Assembly: GCF_000242595.2 (NCBI RefSeq)
Contig: NC_017098.1
Span: forward strand, 372,001 to 436,000
Source: Spirochaeta africana DSM 8902
Lineage (GTDB): Bacteria; Spirochaetota; Spirochaetia; DSM-27196; DSM-8902
Direction of reading: 5' to 3'
Length of the DNA stretch: 64,000 nt
In this document: piece after piece, positions 1-7,601 of the stretch
Layout: every line of letters begins with the position of its first letter
Position numbering within the stretch: the first letter of the stretch is position 1
Notes under the pieces: model-generated
What the model saw: only the letters and a program-made list of their open reading frames with translations
What the model was told of the DNA's origin: nothing
The model's database searches: none
Translations under genes and position numbers: made by a program

Positions 1-250
1 GGTCGTCCTCATGTACATGCGGTACACCAAAGACTGCCACCAGGGCATCCCCGATGTACTTCTCTACGGTGCCGTCCTGGCGTTCAACGATTTCCCGATA
101 GGCCCCGAACACGCGCGACATGATGCTGTCGATCTCCTCCGGATCCAACTGTTCGGACAGCGCGGAGAACCCGTGCATGTCCGAGAAGAGTATGCTTACG
201 GTACGGCGCTCACCGTCACGAAGACTGTCAGTATCCGGCTGGGTAGTCAT
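1..250 (-). CDS. Class III adenylate/guanylate cyclase, catalytic domain (partial, 3' end outside window)
   Basis: Only the first 83 residues are in the window. The ATG at 248-250 opens a reading frame that reaches a class III cyclase fold after about 15 residues. The motif ILFSDMHGFSALSEQ matches the first metal-binding Asp segment, and EKYIGDALVAVFGVP matches the second Asp segment with the conserved GD..(V/M)A.FG. It would convert ATP or GTP to a cyclic nucleotide. The specificity residues lie outside the window. No membrane segment precedes the catalytic domain, so this is probably a cytosolic enzyme or one with C-terminal sensor domains. It starts 9 nt after the stop of the upstream hypothetical gene, with only a weak GGCGG-like ribosome site, so the two are probably co-transcribed. 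Confidence 0.85.
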   Translation of the reverse strand, partial: MTTQPDTDSLRDGERRTVSILFSDMHGFSALSEQLDPEEIDSIMSRVFGAYREIVERQDGTVEKYIGDALVAVFGVPHVHEDD

Positions 251-259
251 ACCGCCAGC

Positions 260-916
260 TTATATCAGCTGTCGCAGCTGATCGCGGATCTGCTGCACAG
301 CCTGGCCGTAATAGTCCTGCAGTTGATCGTTGGCCTGCTGGAGATATTTCTGGAATTCCGGGTCGGTGGCGGGGTCAAGGCTTACGCGCTGGCCGGTCTG
401 CTGGGCATAGGCCTCTGCCTTCTGCCGCATCCTCGGCTCGAACTGCTGCCGCAGATTGTCCAGCAGCTGCTGGCGCTCCTGCAGGTACTGGTCGAGTATC
501 TGGAATGCCTGCTGGAACAGCTGCTCTATCATGGCGGCGTTGCTGGATATCGCATATGCGGCCTGCCGTACCCGTTCCAGTGTGTCCCGGTAGGTCTCGT
601 CCTGCGGCAGGGTAATACCAGCCAGCAGCACCTCGGTCAGTCCCTCGCGAACCAGTTGCTGTTCATCCTCAGGATACTGCTTCAGCCGCTGCTGCAGCTC
701 GAGGCGGGCAGCCTCGATACCATCAGCCGGTTTTTTCAGTAGACCCTGCGGGCGATCCTCCGCGGGCAGCCCACCCTCCATAAGGGTCTGGTAGAACCAG
801 GCCAGCAACCGCTTTCCGTCCTGTCGGCGTTCATGAGCGGTCAGTTTTTGGGAGTCGCTGGCTACATTCTCGGTTCGCTCCAGGGCAAGTTCCAGTGCGC
901 TTTTTATTCGTGACAC
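260..916 (-). CDS. Conserved hypothetical, coiled-coil-rich protein
   Basis: A 218-residue protein of unknown function. It starts with GTG at 914-916, preceded by AAGGAG 8 nt upstream. The sequence is almost entirely helical: residues 1-60 are charged, and residues 100-218 are rich in Gln, Leu and Arg with heptad-like spacing. There is no signal peptide, membrane segment or recognisable catalytic motif. The N-terminus (SRIKSALELALERT) reminds me of spirochaete-specific conserved hypotheticals, but I cannot name the family with certainty. It lies directly upstream of the class III cyclase in the same direction, so a structural or regulatory partnership with that cyclase is possible. That is inference from position only. 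Confidence 0.75.
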   Translation of the reverse strand: MSRIKSALELALERTENVASDSQKLTAHERRQDGKRLLAWFYQTLMEGGLPAEDRPQGLLKKPADGIEAARLELQQRLKQYPEDEQQLVREGLTEVLLAGITLPQDETYRDTLERVRQAAYAISSNAAMIEQLFQQAFQILDQYLQERQQLLDNLRQQFEPRMRQKAEAYAQQTGQRVSLDPATDPEFQKYLQQANDQLQDYYGQAVQQIRDQLRQLI

Positions 917-1030
917 GCGATGCTCTCCTTGTGGTGTAATCCCCGGCGGCGCTGCGGGACTGTCGCCACAGCCCCCATAGCATGCACTGCCTGGGGTTAC
1001 AAAAATCAGTACTGTCCCAAATGTATATCG

Positions 1031-1624
1031 CTATGGGGCCTGAATCAAGTCGAGTTCAGTGCATACCATGTCCAGTGACTGATCGGTTTCGGTGGCGGGC
1101 AGGCTGTCGAAGATCTGCCGTGCAAAACATACCCCTGCTGTCAGGAACTGTGTGCGCTCTCGCCAGTAAGCCAGGTATTCATCGTAGTAGCCGCCGCCTC
1201 TGCCCAGCCGGACCCCGGCAGTGGTAAACCCGCGCCCCGGCGCCAGCAGCACCGTGTTGGTATCGGGCTCAAGGCGCACATCGGGCAGGCTGCGGGCGTT
1301 GCTGCCGCGAAGGCTGCCGGGGTCGAGCATCGGCGGCAGTTCACGGAAATACATCCGCGGCATGGGGCTCTCGTGGTGGATCAGTTCATCCGGGAGCGGG
1401 TATACCGGAAACCCGATCCGGATGCCGGCGGCTCGCAGCTCCCGGACCAGCGGGAGAATATCCGGCTCGTCGCGCAGCGGGCGGAACAGCAGTGCGGTTC
1501 GAGCCTGCCGCAGCTCCGGCATCTCCAGCAGTCTGCGGCAGATAAACCCGCTGGCAGCTACGCGATCATCGCTGCTCAGTGTCTGCAGTCGCTGGAATGC
1601 TTCAGCCCGAGCTGCTTGTTTCAT
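1031..1624 (-). CDS. 5-formyltetrahydrofolate cyclo-ligase family protein
   Basis: A 197-residue protein of the usual size for 5-formyl-THF cyclo-ligase (MTHFS), the cytosolic enzyme that uses ATP to turn 5-formyl-THF into 5,10-methenyl-THF and so salvages folate. The C-terminal half shows the family signature VLLAPGRGFTTAGVRLGRGG followed by GYYDEYL, which forms the ATP/phosphate-binding part. The N-terminal segment has the expected basic residues and a GFPVYP-like strand. The start ATG overlaps the stop codon of treY in an ATGA arrangement, so it should be translated by coupling after treY. There is no obvious metabolic link to trehalose; the pairing may simply reflect operon growth. Confidence 0.88.
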   Translation of the reverse strand: MKQAARAEAFQRLQTLSSDDRVAASGFICRRLLEMPELRQARTALLFRPLRDEPDILPLVRELRAAGIRIGFPVYPLPDELIHHESPMPRMYFRELPPMLDPGSLRGSNARSLPDVRLEPDTNTVLLAPGRGFTTAGVRLGRGGGYYDEYLAYWRERTQFLTAGVCFARQIFDSLPATETDQSLDMVCTELDLIQAP

Positions 1625-4533
1625 GTTTTCACCAGTACAGCTACCGGAAAATCGGCCAGGACCTCCGACACCATCAGGCTGGTGCCCTGCAGATCAGCCC
1701 CGGTCAGGCAGTTGTTCCAGTACCACGGGTGGTCAGTATCCTGGTCTGTCAGGTGGACGACGGTATCGCCCCAGCCGACCGGCAGCGGGAGATGGCTGTC
1801 CTGGATAAGCCCGGCTGTCTGAACCGGCACGATAACCACGATTTGCGTGTCTTGGTGCACCCGGCTGAACGCCAGCACGCGGTCGGCATGCTCACCGGTG
1901 GTTTCCAGCGGCAGGTAGTCTCCCGTGGCGAAGATGTCGGGGTAACAGCGCCGCAGCCCCAGGATACAGCGAATAACATGCAGCTTTACCTCCCCGCTGA
2001 CGGCGGTTTCCAGCAGCCAGCGGGCATGTTCGATACTGAGGTTATCCCGCTGCATGGCATCGATTCGTCTGCCGTAATCAACAGGGCGGCGATTGTCGGG
2101 GTCGACCAGGCTGTAGTCCCACATGTCGTTGCCCTGATAGATGTCCGGGACCCCCGGACTGGTGAGCTTGAGGGTTGTCTGCATCAGTCCGTTGACATAA
2201 CTGCCCGGGAGAATTCTACGAACGAAGCGCTGCAGGTCGTTCAGAAAAACGCTGCTTTGGTTCGGCGTAAGGATTTTTTCGATAAAGTCGTTCATCCCGT
2301 CCTCGTAGTCCTGATTTACGTTGGTCCAGCTGGTGAATATCTTGGCCTCACGGATGGATTTCTCCATGTACTGACGGATACGTGCAATATAGCCATCCAT
2401 GCACTCCGGGTCCTCCAGGTCAAGATTGACCGGAAAGGTGCCCACCAGGGTCTGATACAGAAAATACTCATCGCCGGGGCTGGGGGTCGGGCCATCATCG
2501 GTGATCCGCTTTTTCCGGGCATTCATGGTGGACCAACGCAGTACGGCCTCTGCCCATTCCTGATGCAGCTCACTGATCATGTTGATGCGTGCCCGGGTGT
2601 CCTCTCCGCGTTTGTGGTCGTGGGTTGCGCTGGTAATCATCGCGAACGGGTGGGTCTGCAGCCGGTGCTTCGCCTGGTAGTGGAAGGCCGAGACGGATGA
2701 GCCGAAATGATCGGGATGGCCACCGACCTCATTCATGCTGATCAGGCGCCCGAAACGATAAAACACCGTGTCTTCGATCGCCTTGGCCATAACCGGGCCG
2801 GTAAACTGCTGAGCTCCCATCACGATCTCCATCAGCAGTGATTTCCGGTACCCCTGACCCTTTTGCTGCAGCAGATCGGTTGTCAGTACATTGTAGAGGA
2901 AGTCATACACTGATTTGTCGGGGCCCTTGGATGCCTTCTTGGCCTTGGCAACAGCCCATTCCACATCGCGCCGTCCGTCCGGGTCGATGCCGCGCTCGGT
3001 TACATAGGACCGGTAAACCGGAAAGTAGGCAGAGATATCGGCAAAGGCCTGGCGCAGCCGGATCCGGGAGAAGTCCTGGGTTCGCCGGCTCTGTTTTGCC
3101 AGTCGGTTCAGCTTGTTGGCGATTACATTCAGTTCACTGGCCAGCGAGTCCTGCATAATCAGGTGTTTGGCTTCCACTATCATCTGTTCCAGGTCGACAC
3201 TGCGGCCGGTAAAGCTGCGGTACAGGTCGGTCAGCGGCTCCTCTGCATCATGGTTTACCTGCAGGCCATTCACGGTGTTCAGGAACTCGTAGCCGGTGGT
3301 GCCCGAGATAGCCCAGTCGGCACGGATGGTCTCATGTTTGGCCATTATCTTCTCGACCAGCACGTAGAATGGCTGATCCAGACGTGCCTCGGGGGCGTGA
3401 CAGGCCGTGTCGGGGTGGGCGCCGAGGGTTTCCACCCCGGAGAACGGGCTTTCAAACAGTGCATATGCGGCCCGGTCCTGCAGGCGCTCGAAATACTGGC
3501 GCGGGTCCCATAGTCCGTCGACATGATCAAGACGCAAGCCCTGCAGTTTTCCCTCCGATATCAGCCGGAAAATCAGCTGATGACTGATGTCAAACAGCTC
3601 AGGCTGCTCCATGCGAAGCGCCGCCAGATCGTTGATATCAAAAAACCGCCGGTAATTGATCTCGTTGGCTGCAACCCGCCAATAGGCCGGGCGATAGGCC
3701 TGCTTCTGGATCAGTGCATGGAGTGGGTCAAATGATCGTGGCTGTCCCGGGATGCCGTTCAGTCGGTCCAGGGCATGCTGAACGGCAGATTTTGCCTGTT
3801 CATCCTGACTGATCAGGGCAGAGAGTCGGCGCTTCAGGTCGTCTGCCTCGTTGCGCTTGAGGGTGTGCTGACGCAGGGATCTCCCCCCGGTGCCAATCTC
3901 CCGAAACTGTTTGGCATACGGCAGCAGCTTGTCACAGCGTTCACCGGCCAGGCGCAGGATCTCGCCGTAGTGACGCACCGCAATCGGAAAGCGATGCTGA
4001 TAGTACCACAGGCTGAAGCTCCCTTCGTGGTGATCGTAGGTCAGCACCAGCTCACCGTTCTCCAGGATTGTGCCGTATTGATCCCCCAGTACCGGCAGGA
4101 GAATCTTGCCCTTCACGGCGGCTTCCACCGGGTCCCAGTCTATGTCAAAGAACTTTGCAAACGGCGAGCTTTTTCCCCACTCCAGTACATCCAGCCACCA
4201 CTCGTTGTCATCGGACCCGACGCCCATGTGGTTCGGCACAAAGTCCATGATCAGCCCCATGCCGTGTTCATGCAGGGCACGGCACAGACCGGCAAAGCTT
4301 TCCTCGGTGCCGATCTCCGGATTGAAGCGGTTATGGTCTACTATGTCGTAGCCGTGGGTTGAACCGGGGCGTGCCAGCAACACCGGCGAGGCGTATATAT
4401 GGCTTGCACCAAGCTGGGCAAAATACGGCACCAGTTCTTGGGCGTCTGCAAAGGTAAACTCCTTGCGAAACTGCAGCCGGATGGTCGCGCGCGGATACGG
4501 TGGCGGGCCCTGATGGGAATTCAGCTGTTCCAT
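1621..4533 (-). CDS. treY: Malto-oligosyltrehalose synthase TreY
   Basis: A 970-residue protein, somewhat longer than many TreY proteins. It is a GH13-family intramolecular transglucosylase that turns the reducing end of maltodextrin into a trehalose unit. The N-terminus has the TreY landmarks ATIRLQFRKEFTF, ASPVLLARPGSTHGYD and FVPNHMG. The central part carries LRLDHVDGLWDPRQY, with the nucleophile Asp, and a FYVLVEKIM segment with the acid Glu. The C-terminus has the GVPDIYQGNDMWDYSLVDPD block typical of TreY. I chose the ATG at 4533 because AAGGAG lies 5 nt upstream and family homology begins there; a longer frame reaches back into treZ. The treZ stop is at 4535, so translation is coupled. 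No treX debranching gene is adjacent. Confidence 0.95.
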   Translation of the reverse strand: MEQLNSHQGPPPYPRATIRLQFRKEFTFADAQELVPYFAQLGASHIYASPVLLARPGSTHGYDIVDHNRFNPEIGTEESFAGLCRALHEHGMGLIMDFVPNHMGVGSDDNEWWLDVLEWGKSSPFAKFFDIDWDPVEAAVKGKILLPVLGDQYGTILENGELVLTYDHHEGSFSLWYYQHRFPIAVRHYGEILRLAGERCDKLLPYAKQFREIGTGGRSLRQHTLKRNEADDLKRRLSALISQDEQAKSAVQHALDRLNGIPGQPRSFDPLHALIQKQAYRPAYWRVAANEINYRRFFDINDLAALRMEQPELFDISHQLIFRLISEGKLQGLRLDHVDGLWDPRQYFERLQDRAAYALFESPFSGVETLGAHPDTACHAPEARLDQPFYVLVEKIMAKHETIRADWAISGTTGYEFLNTVNGLQVNHDAEEPLTDLYRSFTGRSVDLEQMIVEAKHLIMQDSLASELNVIANKLNRLAKQSRRTQDFSRIRLRQAFADISAYFPVYRSYVTERGIDPDGRRDVEWAVAKAKKASKGPDKSVYDFLYNVLTTDLLQQKGQGYRKSLLMEIVMGAQQFTGPVMAKAIEDTVFYRFGRLISMNEVGGHPDHFGSSVSAFHYQAKHRLQTHPFAMITSATHDHKRGEDTRARINMISELHQEWAEAVLRWSTMNARKKRITDDGPTPSPGDEYFLYQTLVGTFPVNLDLEDPECMDGYIARIRQYMEKSIREAKIFTSWTNVNQDYEDGMNDFIEKILTPNQSSVFLNDLQRFVRRILPGSYVNGLMQTTLKLTSPGVPDIYQGNDMWDYSLVDPDNRRPVDYGRRIDAMQRDNLSIEHARWLLETAVSGEVKLHVIRCILGLRRCYPDIFATGDYLPLETTGEHADRVLAFSRVHQDTQIVVIVPVQTAGLIQDSHLPLPVGWGDTVVHLTDQDTDHPWYWNNCLTGADLQGTSLMVSEVLADFPVAVLVKT

Positions 4534-4534
4534 G

Positions 4535-6376
4535 TTAACTCCTTGCGATCCAGGCTCGGGTGCAGTAGCCGGGGAGGGTCTGCCATTCTTCCTCGGTAAG
4601 GGCCGACTCGCGCCCGCAGGAACTCCACAGCATGCGGTATGCAGCGTGGTGCAGGGAGGTCGTGTGCAGGGCCTGGCTGCAGTCAACAGCCTGGTCGCCC
4701 AGGTTGACGGCCAGTGCCAGTGACGGGCTTCCGGCAGCGTGGAACACGCACAGCAGGGCCTGATCGCCTAACGGCAGGGCAGCAGCCTGGGAATGATGCC
4801 AGATCCCCTCCAGCAGCGGCACGATGTAGGTGCGACGCAGCTCCAGCAGGGCCTGCATCTCGCGCAGCTTTGACCGATGGGGTTCCTGTTCGCGCTCCTG
4901 CCAGTTCAGGCGCGAGGCGGCGCAGGTCTCCGGCGAGTTCGGGTCGGGGATCCTGGCTACCAGTGCCGGGTCGGAGAACTCGGGAAATTTGGCAAACTCC
5001 TGCCGGCGTCCGTTGCGAACCGCATCGGCCAGGTCTTCGCCAAAGTCACAGAAAAACTGGAACGGGGTGGAGGCCGACCATTCCTCGCCCATATACAGCA
5101 TGGGGGGCTGCGGAGCCAGCAGCAGTGCGGCATGGGCCGCTGCCACCGCTCGCGGATCGGCCAGTTCATGTATGCGTTCACCAAAGGCACGGTTGCCGGT
5201 CTGATCATGGTTTTGCAGGAAGTGGACAAACTGTGCCGCCGGCAGGCCGCTGCTGTCTTCCCCGCGAATCTCGCCATCTCGATATGGTGAGGGATCACCC
5301 TGATAAGCAAAGCCCTCGGTAAGGATGCGGCACAGCTGCTGCAGTGGCTGCGTGGCATAGTCCTGGTAATACCCGCCGGACTCCCCGGTCAGCAGGCTGT
5401 GGACCACATGATGATAATCGTCGTTCCATTGTGCTCGGTATGCCTCACCCAGATATCGTGCCTGGTTGGCATCATTTTCCAGAACCAGGTGGACATGGCG
5501 CTCCGGCGGCAGCTGCTCCCGTACCGTTCGTGCCAGCTCGAACAGAAAATGCTCCTCGCTGGTCTTGTCGTGTATTTCCTGTACCGCATCCAGGCGCAGG
5601 CCGTCAAAGCGGAATTCTTGGAGCCAGTACAGTGCATTCTGCACAAAGAAGGATCTGACCTCCGGTCTGGCGTAATCAATCGCCTGTCCCCAGGGTGTGG
5701 TGATACGGTCGGTGAAGAAATCCCTGGCATAGACATACAGGTAGTTGCCGTCGGGCCCGAAATGGTTATAGACGACATCCAGCATCACCATAATACCCAG
5801 GTTGTGGGCCTCATCAATCAGCCGCTTCAGATCTTCGGGGCTGCCATAGCTGGTGTCGGGAGCAAACTGCAGAACCCCGTCGTAGCCCCAGCTGTGCTGC
5901 CCGGGAAAGTCGGCAACCGGCATCAGCTCGATCGCAGTAATTCCCAGGTCAACCAGATAGGGAAGGCGTTCCCGCGCCCCGTCAAATGTGCCTTCGGGGC
6001 TGAAGGTGCCGATATGCAGCTCGTAGATAACAGCATCCTTCCAGGGGCGCCCGCGCCAGTCGGGAACCTGCCAGTCATAGGCGCGACAGGTCGGAATCAG
6101 GCTGGGCCCATGGACATCATCCTGCTGACGCCGCGACGCCGGATCCGGGACCAGCAGATCCTGGTTAATCCTGAATTGATAGGGCTGGCCGGGCTGGGTA
6201 TCCGGATCATGTGACCACGGCAGGGTCACCTGCCACCAGCCATCCTCTTTCGGCTGCATCGGAAGGATTCGCGAGGTAAGTGCCAGCTCTACCGTGTCGG
6301 CACTGGGTGCCCACAGCGAAAAACTGATCTCATCCTCGGATATCCGAGGACCGAACGGAAATGATGTAGATGTCAT
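4535..6376 (-). CDS. treZ: Malto-oligosyltrehalose trehalohydrolase TreZ
   Basis: A 613-residue GH13 enzyme that releases free trehalose from maltooligosyl-trehalose made by TreY. It starts with an N-terminal carbohydrate-binding-like domain (FSLWAPSADTVELAL), followed by the TIM barrel. GH13 motifs are visible: LDVVYNHFGPDGNYL (region I), FDGLRLDAVQEI (region II with the nucleophile Asp), HLVLENDAN (region III with the acid Glu) and FLQNHDQTGNRA (region IV). treZ, treY and the folate gene form a tight operon. Trehalose is a common osmolyte and stress protectant, which fits a halophilic or alkaliphilic spirochaete. The ATG at 6376 has no Shine-Dalgarno; a TACTAT hexamer sits 4 nt upstream, so the message may be leaderless. 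Confidence 0.95.
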   Translation of the reverse strand: MTSTSFPFGPRISEDEISFSLWAPSADTVELALTSRILPMQPKEDGWWQVTLPWSHDPDTQPGQPYQFRINQDLLVPDPASRRQQDDVHGPSLIPTCRAYDWQVPDWRGRPWKDAVIYELHIGTFSPEGTFDGARERLPYLVDLGITAIELMPVADFPGQHSWGYDGVLQFAPDTSYGSPEDLKRLIDEAHNLGIMVMLDVVYNHFGPDGNYLYVYARDFFTDRITTPWGQAIDYARPEVRSFFVQNALYWLQEFRFDGLRLDAVQEIHDKTSEEHFLFELARTVREQLPPERHVHLVLENDANQARYLGEAYRAQWNDDYHHVVHSLLTGESGGYYQDYATQPLQQLCRILTEGFAYQGDPSPYRDGEIRGEDSSGLPAAQFVHFLQNHDQTGNRAFGERIHELADPRAVAAAHAALLLAPQPPMLYMGEEWSASTPFQFFCDFGEDLADAVRNGRRQEFAKFPEFSDPALVARIPDPNSPETCAASRLNWQEREQEPHRSKLREMQALLELRRTYIVPLLEGIWHHSQAAALPLGDQALLCVFHAAGSPSLALAVNLGDQAVDCSQALHTTSLHHAAYRMLWSSCGRESALTEEEWQTLPGYCTRAWIARS

Positions 6377-6380
6377 ACAT

Positions 6381-6413
6381 ATAGTATCGGCGACATACCA
6401 GGGGGGGTGTCAA
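6381..6413 (-). promoter_or_regulatory. Candidate treZ promoter with a C7 tract in the spacer
   Basis: On the minus strand TTGACA (6408-6413) is followed by seven C (6401-6407) and then TACTAT (6381-6386), which ends 4 nt before the treZ ATG. The spacer is 21 bp, longer than the ideal 17. A shorter homopolymer would improve it, so the tract could modulate expression. The hexamers are seen directly; the function is inferred. Confidence 0.45.
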
Positions 6414-6435
6414 GTGCAGACGTGCTGCCGGCCGG

Positions 6436-7545
6436 TTAACGGTACGTGATGCTCAGCAGGCGATTGGCCATTACCAGCAGGCCAGCGTTAAAAAATTCAC
6501 AGCGGTTTCGTCCATTATGCTTGGCACGGTAGAGCGCCTGATCAGCCTCGGCAATCAGCTGTTTGCCACTGGTATCCGGGGGGAAACTGCAGTGGGTAAC
6601 CCCGATACTGACGGTTACCGACAGCTCTTTGTCCTGGTAGGTAAAGCTGGTGTCGGCAATTGATCTGCGCATGCGCTCTGCAACATCAAGGGCTGCCTGT
6701 TTGGAGCACTGGGTAAGCAGCACCAGAAACTCCTCGCCGCCATAGCGCGATACGATGTCTTCCTGACGCACCGCGGACTCGATCATCCGCGAGAGCTGAA
6801 AGAGGGCCCGGTCGCCAGCCAGATGTCCATAGCGATCGTTCAGCAGCTTGAAGTGATCTATGTCGATAGCCAGCAGGGCAAAGGCGTGATGGTGGCGACC
6901 AACCCGATTCATCTCTTCCTGCAGACGCCGCACAAAATAGCTGTGGTTATACAGGCGCGTCTTGAAGTCGGTAACCGAGCTGGTGTAGTGAATCACATTC
7001 TGCAGCCCGATCGAGGCGAACTCGAACAGCATTTCTATGTAGGTCAGTTCGTCGCTCGTGTAGTCGTCATCCAGGACCTTGCGGCCCAGTATGACGATCC
7101 CGTACAGACCGTTCAGGCCGTTCAGGGGAATTACCAGATCCGGGTTAAGCGGCTGCAGCGGTCCCGCTATTTCCGGGCGCTTCTGCATCAACTCCGTGAA
7201 ACTGGTGGTGCCAGACTGCGTGTCAAAAAAATCCCGGAAGGGATCTATCGTATCCAGCGCAATAGGGCAGCGGGCCGGTCGCAGGTTCTGAAAGCAGATA
7301 CTGCTGACGTTATCTGCATCGGATTCGTCCCGCAGAAACACTGCCAGATAACTCGGGATAAATCGCTGCACCAGACAAGATGCCAGATACCCGACCAGGT
7401 CCATCTCGCTGGTCTTGGTAAACAGTTCAAGCGACTGCGAGATAAGCTCTTCGTAGTTGTGGGCCTTTGCCTGGAATTCCTGCAGCTGCCCCAGCAGCCC
7501 GGAATCGGCAAGCGCAGAATATTCCCGCAGCGAATCGTGCTCCAT
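6436..7545 (-). CDS. GAF-like plus GGDEF diguanylate cyclase
   Basis: A cytosolic protein of 369 residues. Roughly residues 40-190 look like a GAF-type sensor (alternating strands, with a segment LVIPLNGLNGLYGIVILG). Residues 200-360 form a GGDEF domain that makes c-di-GMP from two GTP. The active loop reads SRYGGEEF, and the inhibitory-site RxxD (RQED) lies just before it, so product inhibition should work. I prefer the ATG at 7545 over a TTG nine codons upstream, because a TATACT hexamer lies exactly 7 nt before it and no Shine-Dalgarno supports either start. It is divergent from glnE and 59 bp upstream of treZ in the same direction. Confidence 0.9.
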   Translation of the reverse strand: MEHDSLREYSALADSGLLGQLQEFQAKAHNYEELISQSLELFTKTSEMDLVGYLASCLVQRFIPSYLAVFLRDESDADNVSSICFQNLRPARCPIALDTIDPFRDFFDTQSGTTSFTELMQKRPEIAGPLQPLNPDLVIPLNGLNGLYGIVILGRKVLDDDYTSDELTYIEMLFEFASIGLQNVIHYTSSVTDFKTRLYNHSYFVRRLQEEMNRVGRHHHAFALLAIDIDHFKLLNDRYGHLAGDRALFQLSRMIESAVRQEDIVSRYGGEEFLVLLTQCSKQAALDVAERMRRSIADTSFTYQDKELSVTVSIGVTHCSFPPDTSGKQLIAEADQALYRAKHNGRNRCEFFNAGLLVMANRLLSITYR

Positions 7546-7558
7546 ATACTGAAGTATA
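7545..7558. promoter_or_regulatory. Perfect 6+6 palindrome over the GGDEF gene -10
   Basis: The sequence TATACT-GA-AGTATA is an inverted repeat with 6-bp arms. Its right arm is the TATACT -10 element of the minus-strand GGDEF gene, and its left arm touches that gene's start codon. It lies 44 bp from the divergent glnE start. It could be an operator or may simply arise from the AT-rich promoter. Confidence 0.35.
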
Positions 7559-7601
7559 GAATAAACCGGCAATCAGGTGAATAGAGTTGTTGCAGGATGG
7601 C

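Noticed and set aside
1579-2700. Long plus-strand open frame (373 codons) opposite treY
   Set aside because: It lies antisense to treY and the folate gene, has no ribosome site and shows no family similarity; it is a shadow of high G+C coding sequence.
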